Below are positions 1-8,724 of a stretch of 10,867 bases of DNA, in pieces. The notes beneath the pieces are model-generated. The model searched no databases. It worked only from the letters and a program-made list of their open reading frames with translations, and was not told the DNA's origin. The translations under genes and the position numbers were made by a program. Location: NCBI GenBank assembly GCA_003990745.1, contig RBNI01006898.1:1-10867 (forward strand), in the 5' to 3' direction. How positions within the stretch are numbered: the stretch's first letter is position 1; each line of letters begins with the position of its first letter. Source of the stretch: Jimgerdemannia flammicorona. Its lineage: Eukaryota; Mucoromycota; Endogonomycetes; Endogonales; Endogonaceae.

Positions 1-1376
1 CACCTGTATCAAAATTACTGAACCCTTTGTATCTCGTTCTTACCGCGACGCTTCCCTATCTTTTTTGGGGGAGTTGTTTTCTTTTCCTTTTCTTGACAGT
101 CTTCTTTGAGGGGCTCGCGGCCTCCTTCCTCTTTGCGAAGCTTCTTTCCTTCTTCCTCTTCGCTTCGCGTGTATTTCTAAATTATTTTTCGGCGACTCTC
201 CCAAAAGTATAGCGTCATCCATCCATGGGACTCTTGTGTCATTAATGGTTGGATTGGAGAGGGTAGGTTTGGTCACTCCGGACAAAACCCTTCTCCTCAC
301 AACTAGTTACCATATAATTTTCGTACCATCGCACACATATCCCGTCCTTCTGCTATCGGGCCTATAGCAACATTGTAAAACACGGCCAAGGCATCATTAT
401 GCCTGATCCAAGTTATGCATATCATATCATATCACAACCTTTGCAGGGTAGAGTGAGGGAGGGTAAATTTTTGTTTTCGGCCGAGTTTGATTACGGTATG
501 TCGCGCACCGCGTCCTCCCATCCCATCCGCCCGACAAATAATCTGATGATCAACGATCCATCGCAACGAAACGCGGCTACCACTTCCGCCGGCGGACCCC
601 GTGATATCCCGCGGCAGTTGACCGCTTCGGCAAGGTGGCTGGGTCCCCCGCGCCGACCTTAATCACCGATAAGATCGCTCCATCTTTTCTCGCTGGCCTA
701 TAATAAGTCACCCGTTGACCGATTCTAAGGGGGACAGGTTAGCCGGCTAGGGCGATGGGACCCATGTGCAACGTGTCGCGCGTGTAACAGGCTCGGTGGA
801 CACCGACGAAGCGAGGTGTGTGCAAAAAAAGCACCGGTTGGACGCACCGCACCAGGCCGGGAATGGGAATTCATGGCAAATCTGGATTCAGGCGCGACGG
901 ACGGGTGGAACTGGGCCCGGTCCGACCCGGCTCGAATCGGGCGATCCTGCCGCGCACATGCCCCGTCCTGTCTTGGCACATCACGATGCCCCCCTGCCCA
1001 ATGGAGGAACCGAGGATCGGGTTGGCCGTGTTCAGGCACAGGAACAAGTCCGCGCACCCTAACCCTTGTCCGGTGGAGCAATGATGAGGTAAAATGATGG
1101 CGAAAGCGCTCCACGGTGTCGCAGAGTTAAAAGGTCGTATGGGAAACAAGAGCCTGGATCACGCTTTTGAAGGAAGATTCGACGCGGAAGGTTTACATGC
1201 GCTCAGCCCAGCTTTGACCCGCCGCCCGCCTTACATAAAAGCCCAACAATCGGTCTCAGGCCATCATTGGACATCTCTTCCACGCCACGGGGGGCATGAC
1301 GTCGCGACGCCTGTCCGTGTCATTTCGGGCCCCGCGACGTTGAGGTAGGAAGGGAGCTGTGACAAATCCGAATCAT
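1..1376. other. Intergenic stretch, no convincing gene
   Basis: Bases 60-175 are pyrimidine-rich on the plus strand. From about 500 to 1070 the DNA is GC-rich and therefore open in several frames on both strands. An 87-codon frame with ATG at 399 has nothing recognisable, and the 129-codon minus frame ending at 725 opens with GTG. A 12-bp palindrome (TCCGCCGGCGGA, 585-596) is present but expected by chance. No RNA gene was found. Confidence 0.6.
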
Positions 1377-2024
1377 ATGATTCAGGTGTGGCACGTCCCA
1401 CTCACTGTTCAGTTTGTTTGTGCGGCCATTTTGGGGACTCCTTGTGAGCCATCGGCCCAAGGGCGCACCGGCTCGGAAATCGGGCCTGGCGAGACCGCCA
1501 AAAAGGGCAAGAGCCTATGTCATTGTTGTGGGATCTTCGGACATGGGCCATCTCGAGAACCCGAGGAGCCGACACAGCGCGTAACACCACGCACGCACAC
1601 AACATCTGAGCCACACGCACGACCGAAACAAAAACACGCTGCGAGGATGCCCATGCATGAAAAAGCTACGCGTCGCCCGGATCCGAGACGCGCGTTTGAT
1701 GCAGGTTCACCATTGGGCGCATTGATATGTATGCGCTTTAATATGCACCACCTCGTGTCAATGCGCTTCCGGCCCCCGCGGGATGTTGCGCATCATGCAG
1801 ATTTTGACAGCGTCCGTTCGCTATATCCGTTCAACGCAGTCCGCTTGACGCGCCTACCGGGCTACCAGATTAGCGCAGGCGCGGATCCAGAATACCACGG
1901 ATTCATGCGCAAGGCCAGAGACGGAGGGGGCCAACATTATAATTCTGATACTGGAGACCATGATAGAGAATGCACTGGCACGACTGCACCGGAATGGTTG
2001 TGTTCCGGTCTGTGCGAAGAATGA
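1377..2024 (+). CDS. Doubtful hypothetical protein, 215 residues, with zinc-knuckle-like motif
   Basis: This frame opens at an ATG (1377) and runs 215 codons to TGA. I do not recognise it. Around residues 47-59 it reads LCHCCGIFGHGPS, which matches the C-x2-C-G-x2-G-H core of retroviral-type zinc knuckles, but the fourth ligand expected four residues after the His is Glu rather than Cys. The middle is rich in Arg, His, Pro and Thr. Codon use shows little of the third-position bias expected of a well expressed fungal gene, and no introns or flanking reverse transcriptase are seen. It could be a chance frame, a young orphan gene or a decayed gag fragment. Confidence 0.2.
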   Translation: MIQVWHVPLTVQFVCAAILGTPCEPSAQGRTGSEIGPGETAKKGKSLCHCCGIFGHGPSREPEEPTQRVTPRTHTTSEPHARPKQKHAARMPMHEKATRRPDPRRAFDAGSPLGALICMRFNMHHLVSMRFRPPRDVAHHADFDSVRSLYPFNAVRLTRLPGYQISAGADPEYHGFMRKARDGGGQHYNSDTGDHDRECTGTTAPEWLCSGLCEE

Positions 2025-2793
2025 TCTCAAGAATGAAGGCGGATTACCTTCGATAGTGATTCTGTGTAATTTCTCGGAGAGAATGATAAGATTATCGCAG
2101 GGGAGCCATCGGCGTCACGGAAGTTTCGACAGCACTACCGAGTAAGTCGCCTTCCGTTGCGAAAAAGCCTATCATTACCGAGTAAGTCGTCTTCCGTTGC
2201 CAAAAGGCGTTCATGGGCCGTGTCGCATTTGGCAGAGTCCTGCAATGCGGAGTGAAAGGGAAAAAACAACGCATCCATTCCCGCGTACGGAGTATTTGAA
2301 TCTTAGATAACCCGGATGAGGGCCCTCAGGTGATGTGCAAAATGAACTCCTGTCCCGCATGCATCCGATTTCCTAGTTCTCTGTGTTTACCGACCGGGTT
2401 ATGATCGCATGCCGTACTACCATATCGTATGTGATGTTGCATGATTTCGAGAGGAAAAGTGTTCTTTTTGTTCTATTTCCTACTGACGTGTCCATCACAG
2501 TGCCCCGCTTTTAGCTCACGTTTATCTCTGTCATTTGCTTTTGACAACCGTCTGACGGCCTCCCCGCACACATGAAAGGCTAGGGACGGCAAGGTTTAGC
2601 GCTGTGATATTGCAGAGAAAAATACAAGATTTTTTCAGATAGCAAAGGTAATTTGACGCAACTTGTCGCGATGATCGATCAAAGCATAGATACCGAGAAT
2701 GTGATCTGCATGCGGGGTATTGCTATCAATTTATCCCCACGGCTTATCGTTGATCGAGCATAGTGAACCCGACATCTATTAGATTCCCTTCCT
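2025..2793. other. Intergenic stretch containing the 40-bp duplication
   Basis: Apart from the duplication at 2131-2210, I see only short frames. A 12-bp palindrome (TGAGGGCCCTCA, 2317-2328) and a 9-bp inverted pair (2307-2315 with 2394-2402) are present, both at a frequency chance would give. No gene or RNA is supported. Confidence 0.6.
2131..2210. repeat. 40-bp tandem duplication
   Basis: Bases 2131-2170 and 2171-2210 align without gaps at 34 of 40 positions, sharing CCGAGTAAGTCG and CTTCCGTTGC. Three of the six differences are transitions (two C/T, one A/G). An ACGGAAG at 2116-2122 is the inverse of CTTCCGT in each copy. No coding context; origin unknown. Confidence 0.85.
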
Positions 2794-3060
2794 TTAACAC
2801 TTCTCGGCTACTTCCCTCGTTACACCCGGACAATAGCTGCCCCAGCCGGTGGCTATAGGTGCTGCATTATCTTGATATGCAAAAATCCTTCCGGGATTCT
2901 CGTAAGCGATACCACGGCATCGTCCGTTATTTAACCAAACGCGACCAAAATTATCCTGAGCTGGCCCAACCCGCTTAACTTTGTCAGCCGCGCGCGTGCC
3001 AGGTGAGTCGAGTTTGTGTTCGTTACCCACGTGTCGCATGAAATGATGGCGGAATTTCAT
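2794..3060 (-). CDS. Doubtful small hypothetical protein, 88 residues unspliced
   Basis: The frame begins at ATG 3060 with A at -3 and ends at TAA. The second half looks protein-like (for example DNFGRVWLNNGRCRGIAYE), with three Cys in all. A possible 71-nt intron lies between a GTAACG donor near residue 12 and a CTCAG acceptor just before the DNFGR part, with GCTGAC inside as a branch site; if used, the first exon would have to join in phase. There is no signal peptide in the unspliced start. I cannot assign a family. It may be a chance frame or the remnant of a small gene. Confidence 0.2.
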   Translation of the reverse strand: MKFRHHFMRHVGNEHKLDSPGTRAADKVKRVGPAQDNFGRVWLNNGRCRGIAYENPGRIFAYQDNAAPIATGWGSYCPGVTREVAEKC

Positions 3061-3680
3061 TCTTCGGTGACGTAGGAGAGGGCCACGGACTAGCGGAGAT
3101 TGGGGGGCACATGACAGAGAAGGCAGTCGAGACTATCGTGGGTGGATCTGGTTGCGAACAGGGAAGGGTGTTTGTTGTCGGTCCGGTTGGTGCCGGGCGG
3201 TGAGGCTTGGGCGAAGGAGAAGCGAATAATAGTGCTTGGAAGGGGGGTGGTCTTGAGATTAGAGGTGGTGGTACGGATTTTTGACATCACATGAACGGAT
3301 TAGGATATGGCTGGATGACAAGGTTAGTACTGTCCTTTATTTTCCCGCGAATGGTCGATATAAATAAAGCGATCAAAAATCAAATCGATCCATTCCAAAG
3401 CGGTGCTGCACTTGGCAAACACACCCAAAACACATTCCGCGGGGGGGCCGGGAGCGGTCGGCAGCGCGACCGTGCGCACCGAACAACCAAACAAACAGAG
3501 CGCAAAGGGCTAGGGTACATGCATTTGCATCATAGGCGCCGTGGAACCATGCCAGGACACGTGTGACACATGGCGTCAGGCCGCTCCGGCCACGTGAAAA
3601 CCCCAGACGCGCGCGCTCTGCTCGCGCCGGCCGTTCTGGGAACTTCCAGGTTGGATCATGGAGCCGCGGAAGCGCGCGCT
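3061..3680. other. Intergenic stretch, GC-rich toward the minisatellite
   Basis: Short frames occur on both strands (a minus frame with ATG at 3287 and a plus frame with ATG at 3291), lying head to head, but neither has a recognisable product. CACGTG motifs occur near 3560 and 3590. The 70 bases from 3580 are rich in GCGC. Nothing firmer can be said. Confidence 0.5.
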
Positions 3681-3894
3681 GGATGATATGAAGCTGCGCT
3701 GGATGATATGAAGCTGCACTGGATGGTATGAAGCTGTGCTGGTTGATATGAAGCTGCGCTGGTTGATATGAAGCTGCGCTGGCTGATATGAAGCTGCGCT
3801 GGCTGATATGAAGCTGCACTGGCTGATATGAAGCTGCGCTGGCTGATGGGAAGCTGCGCTGGCTGATGGGAAGCTGCACTGGCTGATATGAAGC
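3681..3894. repeat. Minisatellite: 20-bp unit, 10.7 copies
   Basis: The unit is close to GGCTGATATGAAGCTGCGCT. Ten complete units run from 3681 to 3880 and a partial one to 3894; a degenerate half-unit precedes at 3671-3680. Variants are ordered: units 1-3 begin GGA, 4-5 GGT, 6-11 GGC, and units 9-10 carry GATGGG where the others have GATATG. Units ending CACT (2, 7, 10) are scattered. Since 20 is not a multiple of 3, a minus-strand reading passes through all phases and makes a 20-residue pseudo-repeat without stops, but neither open frame begins with ATG. Confidence 0.95.
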
Positions 3895-4136
3895 ACGGAC
3901 GAATTCTGGCTGTCTCTCTTTCTATGGGGGGATGGACGAAAAAAGAAATCTGAGCAAACAGAATGCTAATAAATCATGGCGAGTGTCATGCAATGGGATT
4001 CATCTTACGTAAAAATGATGGGCGATCCTCGGTGGAAAAGGCAAAGAGGCAGACATCCGGGAACCAAGCGAGTCAGGCCATCAAATATATGTACAAGGAG
4101 CCGAGAATCGGAACATTGACGTGTCACTGTTCTTTT
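3895..4136. other. Intergenic stretch between minisatellite and 3' UTR, nothing recognised
   Basis: The sequence turns AT-leaning right after the repeat. A plus-strand frame from 3963 runs through this stretch into the 3' UTR, but shows no domain and no coding bias. Confidence 0.5.
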
Positions 4137-4502
4137 TTTATTCTCCGCCAAGCGGCTCTCTCGCACCATCTATATACAGGTTCGAACACCTTTTGGTTTT
4201 CAAAACCGATAACCTCGCCCCGCGAAGGCCAGAATTTCCGAACCGCCAAGATATTACATCGGATTACATGATACAGTGCGTATGTTGTGTATAGTAAGGA
4301 GCAACACCATGGATGATGATGAACTCGTAGATTATAATGCAGGGATTAAACAAGGTCGGCAGCCAAGAAGAAGAAAAAAATATTGATGACGACCAAGGGA
4401 TGTAAAATGGTGATATGACAAAAGCAAAAACCAAATAAACCAAACCAAGAAAAAAAAAAAAAAACACTGCTTGATACATATATACCGACCCGTCTAATCT
4501 AT
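4137..4502 (-). other. Probable 3' UTR of the membrane protein gene
   Basis: Downstream of the TGA stop the minus strand becomes T-rich, with a 15-base T run (complement of 4450-4464) about 40 bases after the stop. The first perfect AATAAA on this strand is the complement of 4137-4142, about 360 bases after the stop, so a message end near there is possible; weaker AT-rich signals occur earlier. A hydrophobic frame here is an effect of the T-rich composition. Confidence 0.35.
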
Positions 4503-7500
4503 TCATTCCGCGACCCCATACTGATACTCATGCGCGCTCTGCACGCTCTCCCTCTGCCTTGACGTCTCCATCTCCCACTCGAGCTGCCTCAACTGATCGT
4601 AGTCCGAGTTCCGGTACCGGTCCCTACCATCTGGGTACTCATCCTCTTCCTCGCTATAGGGTTCGTCCTCGTCGTCTAGCTCGGTCTCCTCGCCGTCCTC
4701 GGACTGCAGCCGTATCCGGGGTGCGCGATGAAACTGTGTCTCTGCTTGGTTAGCGCCGCCGGTGACCGTGTCGGTATCGCTGTCGGCATAACTGTAGCGG
4801 TGCCGGGAGACCTCTGATCCCACGTCGGAAATCAGGCTGAGACGGCTGTCGTCGTGCAGGGCGGAGAGCTTTTGGGTGTCAGTGAGGCCCGTGTAGCGCA
4901 ACCGAGCCTCGTACTGGTCTGGGGTCGCGTCCCGGGCGGGGTCGTACGACGACGAGGTGATGGAGTCGGCGTAGAATGAATCGCGGTTCTCGTAGTCGGA
5001 TACCTCTGAGTAGTCGTCCAGGCTGCTCTGACGGAACACGTACCGGTCGTCGGTCGAGTCGCGCGCGGCGGACCGCACGGCGCGCCGCGCGGGAATCGGC
5101 AGGCCGGCGCCATCCTCGTCATCGTAGTCGTACTCATCCCGTGTGTCCCTCTTGCTCGCGCGGCTGACTTCACCGGCGGAATCCTCGTCGTACCGTCCGC
5201 GCCCAGGCCAGTCTCTGAACCCGGCCTCGTCGTTGTCCCGCGGAGTCTGCGGCTCGACCTCGGTCGACACCATGATGGCGGTGCCAACGACGGGGACGAT
5301 ATTAGCCTGGGACGCCGCCTGCGCAAACCCGGACATTTGCATCAGGATCTCGTCCCGGCTCGGCATGTCGCCGCCGTAGCTGCTGACGCTGCCGCGCGGT
5401 GACGCATCCCGTGGCAGCGGCATCCGGCCCTGCTCCTCCTTCTCCTCCTCCTCCTCCTCCTCCTCGCTTTGCTGCTCCTCCCTCGCCACTTCCCTGTGAA
5501 TGTCCCGTGGCGACTCCCTCGGCAAATCCCGAGGCGTACCCCTGGGCGATTCCCTCGGCGATTCTCTCGGCGAGTCCCAGAACACGTTTCTCGGCGAATC
5601 CCGAGGCGAGTCCCGAGGCGTACCCCTAGGCGACTCCCTCGGTGAGTACATGTTGACACTCCTCGAGTCCGTAGGCGATTCACCCCTGCTATCGTAATGT
5701 GACGGTGGGGAGAACGGTCCGACGGGCCCCTTGGTTCTGGACCTCATCTTCGCTAGCTCGGATGGCCTTGTGATGGCGGTGGGGCCAGCGGGGCTCTGAC
5801 TTCTTGAAATTGTGGTGCTACGGCTCCGCCCGGTCCTTGGCACGATGTTATCCAGCGACTTCTGCTGCAACTGTAGCTTGACGAAGGTCTGGGTTGGTGT
5901 CGTTGCCCTTGAATTAACCGCCGACGCGAGGTACTCCTCCTCCTCCTCCTCCGTCATGACAATCTCCTGCAGGTACCTCGTCGAGGTCGGCGCGGGGCTC
6001 TCCGCCACCTCCGGCAGCTCCTCGAGCTGTCCCTTCGCGCCAAAGTTTCTATTCCCATTGGCTCCCCTCCTCCCAGATGTCGTTCGGTGCAGGTCACGTG
6101 CGGCGCGCATCTCGCGCTCGAACTCATCGGGATCGAACCCGTCGTCAGCGTACTCGTGGACCCACTCGCGCATGTCATCGTCGATGGCCATGGTGGATGT
6201 CGATAAGGCGGTTAGCACCGTCGACGTCTGCGACACGACTGACTGCCGCTCCATGTCCCGGCGCTGGTTACGGTAGAACCGCTCGGTGCTGATCCCGCTG
6301 CCGAGACTTGCGGCGCCGGCCATGGCGGACGCCGAGTTTGATTCCATCATCTCTTGGAACTCGTCGTCCTGCCCCTCGTCCTCGCTCGCCGAAAACCCAA
6401 ATCCGCTCCGGATCTGGAGCAGATAGGGGTCTGGCCCATCGTGGTCCACGTGCGTCTCCTCCTCTTCCGGCTGTTGGTTGTAGCGAGCGCCCGCGGGCTC
6501 CGCCGGATCCTCGTCGAAGTATGTGGCCATGGACGGCGCAGCCCTGTTGGTGGTGATAATGGTAGGCTGAATGGGTGAGACGGATCGCCTTCTTGGCGGA
6601 GTGGTCAGCGATGGGGAGGGTGGGGACCCGGAGTCGTCGAATGCGTTGATAGATCGGGAGGTGGGGATGAACATGGGTGGGGAAGGCGAGAGGGGTGGCG
6701 GGTATGCCGGCGGCGGGGCAGCGAGTGGCGGGGGGAGTTGGGGTGGCATGGGTGAGGGGGACCCGTGGTGGCCCGCGGTTGGGGTGCTTCGTGAGCTACT
6801 GTTATATGTGCTACGACTGGGCTGTTGCTGGAGCGAACGGCCTTGGCCGAATGGGGGTGTGGCGGGTGAGACAGGCGATGCTGGAGGCGGGGTCCCCTGA
6901 TCTGAGTCCATGGTGAGCGGGGCCTCCTCATGGCGGTGGTCCGGTGCGACCTTCGACGCGCCGAGGGTTAAAGCTGGGCGGGAAAATCGCTTTGAGCCCG
7001 TAGAGCCACGACTCGAGCGATCGCTGATGCCCTTTTCCTTCTCGCGTCGGGCCTGGTCGTCCTTGCCGAGGTGGCTCATCTTGAGCAGTTCGGCTGCGCT
7101 TCGTCTTTTCTGCGCGAGGGCGGTCATCATGGCGCTGGGCCCACCGCGGGAGGCGCGGCGAAACTGCTCAATGGCGAACTGGGCCTCCTCGTCGTCCATG
7201 CCAAAGGCGGAGCCCAGGGTGGTGCTGAATGTGGAAGCGCGGGCCTTGTCGAGGGTGCGCGATGGGATTGAGAGGTCGCCGGCCATGCTCATACGGTCGC
7301 CAGCGCCACCGATGGACTGCATGGCAATCAGCTTGTCTTCGAGGTCGTGGCCGTCGGAAGTTTGGCAGGCACCCTGGGCTCGCGGGTAGAGGATAACGAT
7401 TATGATGGAGGGCAGGGCGCAGGAAGAGATGGAGGCGAGGGCGAGGAGGGCCTCGGAGACGAGCTTCTGAAGTTCGAGCGTAGTAAGCTGGACGGGGAGA

Positions 7501-8422
7501 ACGAGGAGGAAGAGGAGCGGAACGGCCAGACCGACGAGAGCGAAGAAGAGATGGGTATCCAGCTCGGCGAAGGCCGTGACAGTCTCGGTCATGAGGTTGA
7601 GGGAGCCGTCGGGCTTCTTTGAGTCTTTACGGAAGCGGAAGAGGCGGAGGAGGACGATGGCGTGAATCAGGAGGAGAATACCGCCCTCGCCGAGAAAGAA
7701 GTAGCAGACCAATTTCGCGCCAAAGGCCCAGTCTTTCATGAAGCCGAATATGACGTGAATGAGGGGACCGAAAAGGAAAGAGAAGAAGCCGTAGATGAAG
7801 TAGGCGCGGTACTCGAAGGTGGAGAGGAAGTGGGTCTCCTGGAAGAGCTCCTTAAGGTGAGCGTGCCAGAAGGAGGAGAGCATGAAGAGCGGAGAGATAA
7901 GGAAGGAGAGTGAACAGGTGAAGAGGATCTGGGAAGCCGTGGCCAGCATCGTATCGGTGGTGCCCCAAGTCGCCGAGGGCTTGGTGACGAGGAATTTGAA
8001 CGAGTTAGCCTCGGAGGGGGGGGTGGCGGTGGCGTCGGACATGGTCGCGCTGGTAAGCGGAAAAAGTCCATTCCACACGAATAGGTACTGGTTTTGGTAA
8101 CGAATGTAGGTCTGCAGGGCGTCCATGGCACAGCTACACAAGAGGGCAATGATAATAGACCAAGCCATAACGGTGCGAATGGGCAGCTTCGAGAATGGGA
8201 GGGCGGTGAAGAGCGAGCCGAGGCCGCTGACGGAGGCGATGCGGGAGAGTGTCCATATTAGAATGACGAAGTCGGCCAAGCCTCGGACCAGGAAGGGGAA
8301 ATCTGTGCGCGAGATTGGGATTGGTTTGGGGGAGAGGGGTGAGTTGAAGGGAACAAGAGAGAGAAGCACAAAAGGGGGGTAACTTGCTTCTCTCGCACGA
8401 ACTCACCTGAATAGAACTGCAT
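4503..8422 (-). CDS. Multi-pass (about seven-helix) membrane protein with very long disordered tail; family not recognised
   Basis: Spliced as 8422-8407 joined to 8302-4503, giving 1271 residues. Seen: hydrophobic segments near residues 10-30 (marginal), 48-66, 129-150, 173-194, 203-224, 256-276 and 291-311. The 5-6 loop (225-235) is rich in Arg/Lys, so by the positive-inside rule it and the tail should be cytosolic and the N terminus outside. From 316 on the protein is low complexity: a helical-looking basic stretch (375-420) with RRAS at 387-390 (PKA-type consensus), a proline-rich part (about 517-554), a Glu run near 788, x-S/T-P-R tetrads (891-946), eight Glu (952-959) and an acidic patch near 1208-1230. 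Known: this topology fits receptors, but also transporters and scaffolds, and I see no diagnostic DRY or NPxxY motif. Start: the main frame has no ATG before residue 51 (MAW) without splicing to exon 1. The gene is very likely real; its function is unknown. Confidence 0.92.
5481..5648 (-). repeat. Coding 12-bp repeat: 14 x-S/T-P-R-type tetrapeptides
   Basis: Residues 891-946 of the membrane protein read as fourteen four-residue units: YSPR, ESPR, GTPR, DSPR, DSPR, NVFW, DSPR, ESPR, ESPR, GTPR, DLPR, ESPR, DIHR, EVAR. Eleven end in Pro-Arg and ten carry Ser/Thr-Pro-Arg. A higher-order copy is visible, since ESPR-GTPR-D occurs twice. Ser/Thr-Pro sites followed by a basic residue are typical substrates of proline-directed kinases. 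The 12-nt unit keeps the frame, so copy number can change without breaking the protein. An eight-Glu run (5442-5465) follows shortly after. Confidence 0.85.
8303..8406 (-). other. Spliceosomal intron 1 (104 nt)
   Basis: The donor reads CAG|GTGAGT and the acceptor GCACAG|AT. A CTCAC sequence at 8343-8339 can serve as branch site, with its A at 8340, 37 nt before the intron end, and a pyrimidine-rich stretch follows it. Length and motifs suit filamentous ascomycetes. Unspliced reading from the exon 1 ATG hits a stop near 8258, while splicing moves it into the 1266-residue downstream frame. Confidence 0.78.
8407..8422 (-). other. Coding exon 1 (16 nt) of the membrane protein gene
   Basis: This exon encodes Met-Gln-Phe-Tyr-Ser plus the first base of an Asp codon, completed after splicing (G|AT). 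It was chosen because this ATG is the only one in frame between an in-frame TAG (8461-8459) and a strong donor at 8406. Joining it restores the long downstream frame, which otherwise opens only from a GTG. The start context is weak (T at -3). An alternative is an additional upstream exon, since an ATG at 8724 has a stronger context (A at -3, G at +4), but its frame ends at TAA 8424-8422 before the donor. Confidence 0.72.
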
Positions 8423-8457
8423 TAAACGAAGGTTGAACTCCAAGAGACCAAATGCAT
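8422..8457 (-). promoter_or_regulatory. Upstream ORF overlapping the main start codon (TAATG)
   Basis: An 11-codon frame (MHLVSWSSTFV) starts at ATG 8457-8455 and ends at TAA 8424-8422. The last A of that stop is the first base of the main ATG. It is the first ATG upstream of the main one; the next lies at 8724, in the same frame, and would extend the upstream frame to 100 codons with the same stop. Stop/start overlaps of this kind are known to support termination-reinitiation in some messages. Whether the transcript includes this ATG is not shown by the sequence. Confidence 0.5.
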
Positions 8458-8724
8458 GCTAGTTCTATACGGTGCACAGAGCGTCCTGTTGACCACCAAG
8501 ACGTATTGGTGCAAAGGAGTGTAGTAGAACAGACGAACTAACGAGGGGGCCAGCCAGCTGTTCGTCCGTGAAGGGAGGGAAGGGTGATGGTCAAGGTGGC
8601 TCGCTTCCTTGAATGGGGAGGAGGAATGGTTTGCGAGGGTCCGATGAATAGGTAGATGGGAGCAAGAGGGGGGGCTTTGAGGATTATCAAGGACGTCGCA
8701 CAACACTACGCCATTGGCCACCAT
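8458..8724 (-). promoter_or_regulatory. Probable promoter / 5' leader of the membrane protein gene
   Basis: Read on the minus strand this stretch contains CT-rich tracts, for example the complement of 8568-8586, which are common near transcription starts in filamentous fungi. CCAAT motifs lie at 8717-8713 and 8509-8505. No ATG occurs between 8722 and 8458, as expected for a leader. No clear TATA box was found. The transcription start is not determined. Confidence 0.4.

Noticed and set aside
27..300. Hydrophobic plus frame and Arg-rich minus frame at the left edge
   Set aside because: Both follow from a pyrimidine-rich tract, and both open with non-ATG codons (TTG and GTG).
585..596. 12-bp palindrome with CCG/CGG half-sites, as a zinc-cluster factor site
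   Set aside because: Palindromes this long occur by chance here and no regulated gene lies nearby.
725..1114. Overlapping frames on both strands, including 129 codons on the minus strand
   Set aside because: GC-rich DNA lowers stop frequency. The minus frame opens with GTG, and none shows a domain or bias.
1717..1766. 9-bp inverted pair GCGCATTGA / TCAATGCGC
   Set aside because: Also at chance frequency, and without other hairpin support.
2307..2402. 9-bp inverted pair (ATAACCCGG / CCGGGTTAT) as possible terminal repeats
   Set aside because: Matches of this length within 100 bases are expected a few times in a window of this size, and no target-site duplication is seen.
3373..3896. Two minus-strand frames (168 and 106 codons) reading through the minisatellite
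   Set aside because: Both open with GTG, no upstream ATG is in frame, and the openness is explained by a stop-free 20-bp unit read in all phases.
4170..4190. GGTTCGAAC resembling a tRNA B box
   Set aside because: No A box, acceptor stem or anticodon arm can be built on either strand around it.
4264..4506. 80-codon hydrophobic minus frame whose ATG overlaps the TGA of the main gene (ATGA)
   Set aside because: It lies in the T-rich 3' UTR and its Phe run comes from the 15-base T tract. The composition explains the hydrophobicity.
4559..8382. Many plus- and minus-strand frames overlapping the membrane protein gene
   Set aside because: They are shadows of its repetitive, biased codons; several are Ser/Arg/Pro-only or Gly-rich antisense readings.
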